Assembly (NCBI GenBank): GCA_947486475.1
Contig: CANKTR010000066.1
Span: forward strand, 1 to 5,033
Length of the DNA stretch: 5,033 bases
From: Microbacteriaceae bacterium
GTDB taxonomy: Bacteria; Actinomycetota; Actinomycetes; Actinomycetales; Microbacteriaceae
Direction of reading: 5' to 3'
Position 1 is the first letter of the stretch; the number at the start of each line of letters is the position of its first letter. Positions 1 through 5,033 of this stretch are shown here, piece after piece. The translations under genes and the position numbers were made by a program. The notes below the pieces were generated by a model that did not search any database, was not told the origin of the DNA, and was given only the letters and a program-made list of their open reading frames with translations.

Positions 1-587
1 CCCCGGAAGCCAAAGCGGCTCTCGAGGCGTACATCGAGCTCTACAACAACTCGGCACCGAAGAACAGCCTCAACTGGGCCTTCGATGACGCGTTCCGTTC
101 GGTCTCGAGCGGTGGCGCTGCAGCCATGGTTTCCTACAACTGGAACCTCGCCGCGCTGAACCAGCCGGATTCGGGTCCGTATGCGGGCAAGTTCAAGCTC
201 GCTGTCATGCCCGGCGGAAAGTCGGCGCTCGGTTCGTGGACATGGGCGTTGCCCGTGAACTCGGCTGCTCCGGACGCTGCCTGGGCATTCACCGCATGGC
301 TCACGTCCAAAGAGGTTGACGTCCAGCGCGTCATCCTCGGTGGCGCCGCCATCCGCGAAAGCTCGATGACGGACCCCGCAGTTCTCAGCGAAGGTTTCGG
401 CGCTGACTACTACGCGGCCGTCACGGAAATCTTGGCGAGCGCAGCCCCTCTCACCCAGGGACTGATGGGCGACGAGATGATCACGGCAGTCGGTGAAGCA
501 CTGAACGCCGCGGTTTCTGGCACGATGTCGGTGGACGACGCGTTGGCTCAGGCTAACGACGCCATCAACACCATCCAAAGCCGATAA
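1..587 (+). CDS. Carbohydrate ABC transporter solute-binding protein, C-terminal part (5' partial)
   Basis: The reading frame starts at base 3, is open from the left edge and ends at TAA 585-587, giving 194 visible residues. Family members are usually about 400-450 aa, so a little under half is present; the signal peptide and N-terminal lobe lie outside the window. Seen directly: an ALEAYIELYNN helix, an SGGAAAMVSYNW segment (a region in this family where aromatic residues often contact ligand), SWTWALPVNS at visible residues 78-87, the helix AAWAFTAWLTS at 92-102, an IRESS motif near 117-121, and a closing helix with DDALAQANDAI. This order is typical of extracellular family 1 binding proteins (COG1653). 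It would act outside the membrane, probably as a lipoprotein, delivering a sugar or polyol to the two permeases encoded downstream. The specific ligand cannot be assigned. The class is secure because of the motifs and the operon context. Confidence 0.9.
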   Translation, partial: PEAKAALEAYIELYNNSAPKNSLNWAFDDAFRSVSSGGAAAMVSYNWNLAALNQPDSGPYAGKFKLAVMPGGKSALGSWTWALPVNSAAPDAAWAFTAWLTSKEVDVQRVILGGAAIRESSMTDPAVLSEGFGADYYAAVTEILASAAPLTQGLMGDEMITAVGEALNAAVSGTMSVDDALAQANDAINTIQSR

Positions 588-627
588 CTGAGTAACCGAA
601 CCCACCGCAGCAGCCACCCGCCCGAAG

Positions 628-634
628 AAAGGAG
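628..634 (+). promoter_or_regulatory. Ribosome binding site for the first permease
   Basis: AAAGGAG lies 6 nt before the GTG at 641. It is a strong Shine-Dalgarno match at good spacing and fixes the GTG start. The 53-nt gap after the binding-protein stop (588-640) shows no convincing hairpin, so I see no processing or attenuation element between the two genes. Confidence 0.8.
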
Positions 635-640
635 TCCGTC

Positions 641-1492
641 GTGCAGTTCAAAAACGCGATGATGACTCCGCTTCTGGCGGTGATGGCTGTTGCGGTGGGT
701 TTCCCACTTCTCTACAGCTTCTGGCTCGGCTTTACGAGCTATCAACTCGTCAGCGGCGGAGTCACCGACTTCGTCGGTCTCGACAATTACATTCGCGTTC
801 TGACAGACCGCGAATACTGGGCGTCGATGTCCGCGACCGCGTCGTACGTTCTGCTCTCGGTCGCGTTCGAGCTCATCATCGGTCTGTCCATCGCCCTCGC
901 GCTGCAGAGCCAGAAGTGGTTCAAGAACTTCACGCGCTCGTTCCTGCTGGCGCCGATGTTCATCACCCCCATCGCCGTCGGGCTCATGTTCCGGTTCTTT
1001 CTCAACGACCAACTCGGGGCGATTCCGCACTACCTCGACCAGGTCGGGCTGTCGTACGACTTTTTCGGTGCTGGCCGCGCGCTCATCACCCTGGCGTTCA
1101 TCGACGTGTGGCAGTGGACGCCGTTCATGGTCCTGCTGTTACTGGCGGGGCTCGAGTCGATCCCGAAACAACCCATCGAAGCGGCCCGCGTCGACGGCGC
1201 CAATCGCTTTTACATCTTCCGACGCGTGACCCTGCCCATGCTGTCGCCCATTCTCATTGTCGCGATTCTGCTGCGCGGGCTCGATGCACTGAAGGTCTTC
1301 GAATACGTCTACGCCACCACGCGCGGTGGCCCCGGAATCGAAACGAAGACGATCCAATACCTCACCTACCAGACCGGGATTTCCTATTTCCGTCTGAGCG
1401 AAGCGAGCGCGATGGCGTTCATCCTCCTCCTCATCGTCATGGGCGTCATCGTTCTGTTGTTCCGCCGGCTCGAGCGGGTGAACATCCGATGA
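641..1492 (+). CDS. Sugar ABC transporter permease, MalF/UgpA-like
   Basis: This 283-aa inner-membrane protein is one of the two channel subunits of a CUT1-type carbohydrate importer. Hydrophobic stretches at about residues 8-30, 66-88, 101-121, 148-170, 203-218 and 256-275 fit six transmembrane helices. The cytoplasmic EAA loop that docks on the ATPase is clear: EAARVDG at 180-186 with LP at 198-199. The motif TRGGPGIETKT at about 227-237 is characteristic of the first permease (MalF/UgpA/LacF type). The length is at the short end for the family because the N-terminal cytoplasmic tail is brief. The GTG start is supported by a strong ribosome site; no in-frame ATG lies between the upstream in-frame TAA (593-595) and 641. 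Leu167 uses TTA, a rare codon in high-GC actinobacteria. The stop TGA overlaps the next gene's ATG, so translation is probably coupled. Confidence 0.95.
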   Translation: MQFKNAMMTPLLAVMAVAVGFPLLYSFWLGFTSYQLVSGGVTDFVGLDNYIRVLTDREYWASMSATASYVLLSVAFELIIGLSIALALQSQKWFKNFTRSFLLAPMFITPIAVGLMFRFFLNDQLGAIPHYLDQVGLSYDFFGAGRALITLAFIDVWQWTPFMVLLLLAGLESIPKQPIEAARVDGANRFYIFRRVTLPMLSPILIVAILLRGLDALKVFEYVYATTRGGPGIETKTIQYLTYQTGISYFRLSEASAMAFILLLIVMGVIVLLFRRLERVNIR

Positions 1493-2304
1493 AACGGTTC
1501 ACCACGTTCGACGCGACGCGCATCGTGCTGTTGTTGCTCGCGGTCACGGCCGTCGCACTCCCGCTGTTGTGGGTTGTGCTCGCCAGTTTCAAGACCCCGG
1601 CCGACCTCAATCAGCCGGGCCTTGTCTGGTTCACCCCGACCATGGCCAACTGGAACGAGGTGCTGGGCTCGGACCTGTTCGCCGCGGTCGGCCGCAGCGT
1701 GCTCGTCGCGACCATCACGGTCGCCATCGCGGTCGTCGTCGGGTCGATGGGCGCGTATTCCATCGCCCGATTCCAAACGGGTGGGTCGCTGTCTCGATTC
1801 GGCATCCTCGCGTCCCAGGTGTTGCCACCCGCCGTTCTCGTCTTCCCGTTCCTCAGCGTCGCCTACATGTTGCGCCTCAACGGCACACTCGTCCCCGTCA
1901 TCTTCTCGCACCTCAGTTTCGTCGTCCCCGTCGTCACCTGGTTCCTCATCGGGTTCTTCGCGGCGGTGCCGAAAGAAATCGAAGAACAGGCCCGCGTCGA
2001 CGGATTCAATCGTTTTGACACCTTCCGTTTGGTTGTCCTGCCACAGGTTCTGCCGGGAATCGGTGCCGCCGCCATCTTCGGGTTCACGCTGTCGTGGAAC
2101 GACATGTTCTACGGACTTATTTTGTCCCCGAGCAACTCGATGATTCTGCCCGTGGCTATCGCCGGGTTCAACACGTTCCGAGGCGTCGAGTTGGGACCGA
2201 TGTCCGCCGCAATCGTCATTGCCATCGTCCCGGTGGTCATCGCAAGTTTCTTCGTGCAAAAGCGACTGGTTCAGGGAATCAGTGGCGGAGCCGTCAAGGG
2301 ATAA
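1489..2304 (+). CDS. Sugar ABC transporter permease, MalG/UgpE-like
   Basis: This 271-aa inner-membrane protein is the second channel subunit and partner of the upstream permease. About six hydrophobic segments are visible, near residues 12-32, 69-90, 104-127, 137-158, 192-212 and 241-257. The EAA loop reads EQARVDG at 166-172 with LP at 184-185, so the usual second-position Ala is Gln; the downstream spacing and the Gly are kept. LSWNDMFYGLIL near 201-212 and the C-terminal GISGGAVKG are typical of the MalG-type subunit. The start is ATG 1489, overlapping the previous stop as ATGA. The frame stays open upstream to 916, but that part only antisenses or shadows the first permease and looks nothing like a protein family. 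Only a weak purine stretch (GAGCGGGTG, 1472-1480) precedes the ATG, which fits translational coupling. The stop TAA lies 18 nt before the ATPase gene. Confidence 0.95.
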   Translation: MKRFTTFDATRIVLLLLAVTAVALPLLWVVLASFKTPADLNQPGLVWFTPTMANWNEVLGSDLFAAVGRSVLVATITVAIAVVVGSMGAYSIARFQTGGSLSRFGILASQVLPPAVLVFPFLSVAYMLRLNGTLVPVIFSHLSFVVPVVTWFLIGFFAAVPKEIEEQARVDGFNRFDTFRLVVLPQVLPGIGAAAIFGFTLSWNDMFYGLILSPSNSMILPVAIAGFNTFRGVELGPMSAAIVIAIVPVVIASFFVQKRLVQGISGGAVKG

Positions 2305-2308
2305 GGAC

Positions 2309-2314
2309 AGGAAG
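2309..2314 (+). promoter_or_regulatory. Ribosome binding site for the ATPase gene
   Basis: AGGAAG lies 8 nt before ATG 2323, in the short gap after the second permease stop. Together with the clear family N-terminus (ARVTFENVVKKYG) it supports the ATG start. Confidence 0.65.
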
Positions 2315-2322
2315 AGAACACC

Positions 2323-3378
2323 ATGGCACGCGTAACATTCGAGAACGTCGTCAAAAAGTACGGCGACAACACCATCGTCAAGGGTCTCGATCTGGAACTC
2401 CCCGACGGGGCGTTCACTGTTCTCGTCGGGCCGTCCGGGTGTGGCAAGACCACGACCCTGCGTATGATCGCGGGACTCGAGCCCGTGACGTCGGGGTCGA
2501 TTCGGATCGGCGACAAGGACGTGACCAAACTCGAGCCCAAAGACCGTGACATCGCGATGGTGTTTCAGAACTATGCGTTGTACCCGCACCTGACCGTTCG
2601 CGAGAACCTTGCGTTCCCGCTGCGGGCGATTCGCGTCAATCGCGCCGAGGCGTTGACGCGCGCCGAAGCGGTCGCCGCAACGATGGGGCTGACCGAGTTG
2701 CTCGACCGAAAGCCCAAAGACCTGTCGGGCGGACAACAACAACGTGTCGCAATCGGGCGCGCGATCATTCGAGAACCCTCTGTGTTCCTGTTCGACGAAC
2801 CCTTGAGCAACCTCGACGCGAAACTGCGTGTCGAGATGCGCACCGAACTGCTGCAGATGCAGCGCCGGCTCGGGATCACCTCGCTGTTTGTGACGCACGA
2901 CCAAGAAGAGGCCATGACGCTGTCCGACTTCATCGTCGTGATGCGGGACGGCGAGATCGCCCAGCAGGGAAAGCCCAAGGATGTCTATGACAAGCCCAAC
3001 AGCACGTTCGTTGCCTCGTTCGTGGGTAGCCCGAAGATGAACCTTCTCGCGGGAACGTTCTCGGCCGGGAAATTCGTGTCGTCGTCGGGACTGACGCTGG
3101 CGGTTGCCGGTGTTTCGGCCGGGGCGAAAACGCTCGGTGTCCGACCGGACGACGTCGTTCTCGAGGTCGGCGGTAAATCCGCGAGTCGCGGGCGCATCGG
3201 TGTGATTGAACTTCTGGGCCCTCGCGCCATCGTTCAGGTCGACGCCTCGGGGCACTCGCTGACCGCCGTGGTCGAAGCCTCTCGAATGACGGGCATCGTC
3301 GAAGGAGCCGAGGTGGGAATCGGTATCCGCGAGGGTTCCCACCACCTCTTCGACACCACCACGGGACTGCGCATCTAG
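2323..3378 (+). CDS. Carbohydrate ABC transporter ATP-binding protein, MalK/MsmK/UgpC-like
   Basis: This 351-aa cytoplasmic ATPase powers the importer. All nucleotide-binding elements are intact: Walker A GPSGCGKT at 36-43, Q-loop Gln82, signature LSGGQQQR at 134-141, Walker B VFLFDEP at 154-160 with Glu159 as the likely catalytic base, D-loop SNLD at 162-165, and switch His192 in THDQEEAMTLSD. From about residue 236 to the end it carries the TOBE/OB-fold regulatory domain of the MalK subgroup, recognisable from SPKMNLL, LGVRPDDVVL (271-280) and the ending HLFDTTTGLRI. The length is normal for the family (about 350-380). Automatic pipelines often name such proteins UgpC, but that name does not prove a glycerol-3-phosphate substrate. 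Many actinobacterial sugar importers lack their own ATPase and share MsiK; this one is encoded with its permeases. Its TAG stop overlaps the stop of the convergent hydrolase gene. Confidence 0.97.
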   Translation: MARVTFENVVKKYGDNTIVKGLDLELPDGAFTVLVGPSGCGKTTTLRMIAGLEPVTSGSIRIGDKDVTKLEPKDRDIAMVFQNYALYPHLTVRENLAFPLRAIRVNRAEALTRAEAVAATMGLTELLDRKPKDLSGGQQQRVAIGRAIIREPSVFLFDEPLSNLDAKLRVEMRTELLQMQRRLGITSLFVTHDQEEAMTLSDFIVVMRDGEIAQQGKPKDVYDKPNSTFVASFVGSPKMNLLAGTFSAGKFVSSSGLTLAVAGVSAGAKTLGVRPDDVVLEVGGKSASRGRIGVIELLGPRAIVQVDASGHSLTAVVEASRMTGIVEGAEVGIGIREGSHHLFDTTTGLRI

Positions 3379-4196
3379 GTCCGGACGGCAACCAACTCGC
3401 GCCGCAGATAATCTTCGACCTCGGGGACGAGCGACCACGGCACGAGTGCGGGCAACTTCGGCGAGATGCCGACGCCTGCAGTTGTTCGGCGCAGACGACG
3501 GTCGATAAACGGAACGACGTCCCTCAGGAACCAGGCAACGGTTTCACTCAGCGGGCGATCCGCCGCGAAACTCGGCTCATAGTCGCGGGGTGTATATCGG
3601 GCGGTGGTGCCAAGAACCTCGGCGGCCGCGTTGGCGATCTGCGCGTGACCGATTTCCGAGAAGTGAACCATGTCACGGTGCCAAAACTCGAGGTGTCTGA
3701 GTTCGGTCATTCCGTAAACGTCGATGACGGGGAAGCCGAGTTCACTCGCGACCCGCCCGATCATTCCCGACATGCGTTCCGCATTTGTTCGCAACGGGCT
3801 GAAGAAGCGCAGGTGACAGGGATTGATGGTGTTGGCGACAACGACGTGAATCCCGGCAATCTTGAGACGCCGCAGGCCTGACCGGAAAATCCGTTCGAGG
3901 CGTTCCACCGTTTCCGCGTTGCTGAAGAAGTTGTTGCTGCCCGCGAGGATGGTGACGAGGTCGGGGCGCAACGCCATCGCGTGCTCGAGTTGGTCTTCCA
4001 TAATTTCCTCGAGTTTGCAGCCGCGGATCGCGATATTCGCGTATTCGAACTCGTGTCCACGTTCGGCGGCGTCCGTCGCGAGCAGGTGAGCCAGGCGGTC
4101 GGTCCATCCGCTCCCCACCCGATGCGAGAGGAAGAAACGGTCACCCATTCCCTCCGACAGTGAGTCCCCAATGGCAACATACGAGCGAATGTTCAC
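3375..4196 (-). CDS. SGNH/GDSL-family hydrolase
   Basis: This 273-aa protein is a probable esterase or lipase-like hydrolase with a Ser-His-Asp catalytic triad; the substrate is unknown. With GTG 4196 as residue 1, block I is AIGDSLSEG (nucleophile Ser12), block II has Gly59 in IAIRGC, block III is AGSNN (Gly86, Asn88), and block V is DMVHFSEIGH with Asp175 and His178. Block III is usually GxND; here the residue after the oxyanion Asn is also Asn. There is no signal peptide and no membrane segment, so it is probably cytoplasmic. The C-terminal tail after about residue 200, including FIDRRLRR and PKLPAL, resembles tails of actinobacterial GDSL proteins of similar length. The frame is open upstream to 4412, but that would cover the start of hisC and carries no family similarity; GTG 4196 sits right before the conserved block I. 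No clear Shine-Dalgarno precedes it, so the start is likely but not proven. Confidence 0.88.
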   Translation of the reverse strand: MNIRSYVAIGDSLSEGMGDRFFLSHRVGSGWTDRLAHLLATDAAERGHEFEYANIAIRGCKLEEIMEDQLEHAMALRPDLVTILAGSNNFFSNAETVERLERIFRSGLRRLKIAGIHVVVANTINPCHLRFFSPLRTNAERMSGMIGRVASELGFPVIDVYGMTELRHLEFWHRDMVHFSEIGHAQIANAAAEVLGTTARYTPRDYEPSFAADRPLSETVAWFLRDVVPFIDRRLRRTTAGVGISPKLPALVPWSLVPEVEDYLRRELVAVRT

Positions 4197-4210
4197 GCTT
4201 ACAGAGTGAC

Positions 4211-4221
4211 AACCCGGGGTT
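4211..4221. repeat. Short inverted repeat in the divergent intergenic region
   Basis: AACCC-G-GGGTT has perfect 5-bp arms around one central base. It lies 14-25 bp upstream of the hydrolase GTG, where a promoter core for that gene would fall. It is too short to call an operator on sequence alone; a GC-rich region can produce it by chance. Confidence 0.3.
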
Positions 4222-4235
4222 CGCAGGCGCCGACC

Positions 4236-4268
4236 TCGCGGTGAATGTCGAGTGAACAAACCGTGAAG
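4236..4268 (-). promoter_or_regulatory. Three 11-bp direct repeat units resembling a PHO box (PhoP binding site)
   Basis: Read on the minus strand, three consecutive 11-nt units are CTTCACGGTTT, GTTCACTCGAC and ATTCACCGCGA. All share TTCAC at exactly 11-bp steps (plus-strand GTGAA at 4241, 4252 and 4263). The next unit, GGTCGGCGCCT (4225-4235), keeps only GGTC. In Streptomyces, PhoP binds direct repeats of 11 nt whose most conserved part is GTTCACC, so period, core and orientation agree. The units point toward the SGNH hydrolase and lie 40-72 bp upstream of its GTG, a normal activator position if the leader is short. They are equally close to the leaderless-type hisC start on the other side. 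The repeat is seen; PhoP as its reader is inference. Another tandem-binding response regulator could use it. Confidence 0.5.
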
Positions 4269-4292
4269 AAATGTGGCGGCAGTACGGGCGTT

Positions 4293-4298
4293 TACGAT
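4293..4298 (+). promoter_or_regulatory. Probable hisC -10 element, leaderless geometry
   Basis: TACGAT matches the actinobacterial -10 pattern TANNNT and ends 6 nt before GTG 4305, so transcription would begin at or next to the G of the start codon. No Shine-Dalgarno sequence precedes the GTG, which fits a leaderless mRNA. A good -35 is not visible at 16-19 bp; the nearest candidates (around 4269-4277) are poor. Confidence 0.5.
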
Positions 4299-4304
4299 TG
4301 AACC

Positions 4305-5033
4305 GTGAGCCTCGACGATCTGCCGGTACGCGACGACCTTCGCGGGAAAAAGCCGTATGGCGCCCCGCAGATTCACGTCCCGATTCAACTCAACGTCAAC
4401 GAGAACACGCACCCCGTGCCGCCGGAGGTCGCGGCGGATATCGTGCGGTCACTGGGCGAGGCACTCACCGACATAAACCGCTATCCCGACCGTGAATTCA
4501 CCGCTCTGCGGGAGGCGTTGGCCGGATACGTCGGGGGAGGCGTCACCGCCGACAACCTCTGGGCTGCGAACGGGTCCAACGAGGTCTTGCAACAGATTCT
4601 GCAAGCGTTCGGTGGGCCGGGCCGCAGCCTGCTCGGATTCCCACCGACTTATTCGATGTACCCGTTGCTCGCGGAAGGCACCGGCACGGCGTGGGTGACC
4701 GCCGAGCGCGGTCCTGATTTCGCCATCACACCCTACATCGCCGTCGCCGCGATCCGCGCCCACAAACCCGACATCACCGTGTTCTGCGCCCCCAACAACC
4801 CGACCGGAACGGGCGTTCCGCTCGACGCCATCGCCGCTGCCTACGACGCGACCGACGGAATCGTCATCGTCGACGAGGCGTACCACGAATTCATGCCCGA
4901 CTCCGAGCCGCGCGCCACCGAACTGCTCGATGGCCGCCCGCGGCTACTCATCTCGCGCACGATGTCCAAGGCGTTCGCGTTTGCGGGTGCCCGCGTGGGC
5001 TATCTGGTCGCGCACCCGGACGCGATCGACGCG
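4305..5033 (+). CDS. hisC: Histidinol-phosphate aminotransferase (3' partial)
   Basis: The frame is open from GTG 4305 to the right edge, giving 243 residues of a family usually about 350-370 aa long. The enzyme is a cytoplasmic, PLP-dependent fold-type I aminotransferase that converts imidazole acetol phosphate and glutamate to histidinol phosphate and 2-oxoglutarate in histidine synthesis. Visible landmarks are LNVNENTHP at 29-37, RYPDREFTALREAL at 59-72, the PLP-phosphate segment NGSNEV at 89-94, PPTYSMYP with Tyr116 stacking near the cofactor, NNPTG at 164-168 (Asn165), VDEAYHEF at 189-196 (Asp190 to the pyridine nitrogen, Tyr193), and SRTMSKAFAFAGARVGY at 217-233 with the Schiff-base Lys222 and Arg230. 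The start is supported by the family N-terminus (SLDDLPVRDDLRG) and a -10-like box 6 nt upstream. It is transcribed away from the hydrolase gene. A paralogous aminotransferase of other specificity is possible but less likely; downstream hisB would settle it. Confidence 0.93.
   Translation, partial: MSLDDLPVRDDLRGKKPYGAPQIHVPIQLNVNENTHPVPPEVAADIVRSLGEALTDINRYPDREFTALREALAGYVGGGVTADNLWAANGSNEVLQQILQAFGGPGRSLLGFPPTYSMYPLLAEGTGTAWVTAERGPDFAITPYIAVAAIRAHKPDITVFCAPNNPTGTGVPLDAIAAAYDATDGIVIVDEAYHEFMPDSEPRATELLDGRPRLLISRTMSKAFAFAGARVGYLVAHPDAIDA

Noticed and set aside
548..1030. Minus-strand open frame of 160 codons opposite the first permease
   Set aside because: Low-complexity charged translation (Glu, Arg, Asp), no ribosome site of note, and antisense to a clear permease gene.
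916..1488. Upstream extension of the second permease frame, overlapping the first permease
   Set aside because: The extension is Arg/His/Pro-rich and has no permease similarity. The ATG at 1489, coupled to the previous stop, precedes the family-like N-terminus.
3379..3386. GTCCGGAC palindrome as a transcription terminator
   Set aside because: An 8-bp palindrome with no loop and no following T-run cannot be an intrinsic terminator as it stands.
1384..3438. Very long minus-strand open frame (684 codons) opposite the second permease and the ATPase
   Set aside because: Its translation is rich in Arg, Asp, Gly and His with no recognisable domain, and it lies wholly antisense to two well-supported genes. 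Long antisense frames arise from biased third-position GC in such genomes.
4191..4257. GTTCAC (4191-4196) and GTGAAC (4252-4257) as arms of an inverted repeat
   Set aside because: The left copy is the GTG-AAC start of the hydrolase gene and the arms are 55 bp apart; the right copy is better explained as one unit of the 11-bp direct repeat array.
4197..4412. Longer N-terminus for the SGNH hydrolase starting at 4412
   Set aside because: It would run antisense over the first 108 bases of hisC and through the intergenic region. Family similarity begins right after GTG 4196.
4449..4886. Minus-strand open frame of 145 codons opposite hisC
   Set aside because: Antisense shadow of a gene with intact PLP-enzyme motifs; its Val/Gly/Asp-rich translation has no family features.

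Overview
The window is roughly 60% GC and densely coded. GTG starts, an ATGA start/stop overlap and an actinobacterial-style HisC and SGNH hydrolase suggest a high-GC Gram-positive actinobacterium, possibly of the Micrococcales/Microbacteriaceae type. This assignment is inferred from protein style and base composition, not from a marker gene.

Bases 1-3378 hold one plus-strand operon for a CUT1-type carbohydrate ABC importer. It contains the C-terminal part of the extracellular solute-binding protein (cut by the left edge), a MalF/UgpA-like permease (641-1492), a MalG/UgpE-like permease (1489-2304) and a MalK/MsmK/UgpC-like ATPase (2323-3378). The binding protein captures the solute outside, the two permeases form the channel, and the ATPase dimer drives transport. 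All four parts are encoded together, so the system does not obviously depend on a shared ATPase. The substrate cannot be read from the sequence, and the operon promoter lies outside the window.

Bases 3375-4196 encode, on the minus strand, a cytoplasmic SGNH/GDSL-family hydrolase that converges on the transporter operon. The two genes end in the same CTAG palindrome, so each TAG stop overlaps the other.

Bases 4197-4304 are a 108-bp divergent intergenic region. It holds the least ordinary signal in the window: three TTCAC cores on the minus strand, spaced exactly 11 bp apart, resembling an actinobacterial PHO box (PhoP site) pointing toward the hydrolase gene. A TACGAT -10-like hexamer lies 6 nt before the GTG of the gene on the other side, the geometry of leaderless transcription.

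Bases 4305-5033 encode the first 243 residues of histidinol-phosphate aminotransferase (hisC), which is cut by the right edge. I saw no RNA genes, mobile elements, CRISPR arrays or convincing intrinsic terminators. I did not find an undescribed multi-gene system; the intergenic regulatory array is the best lead.
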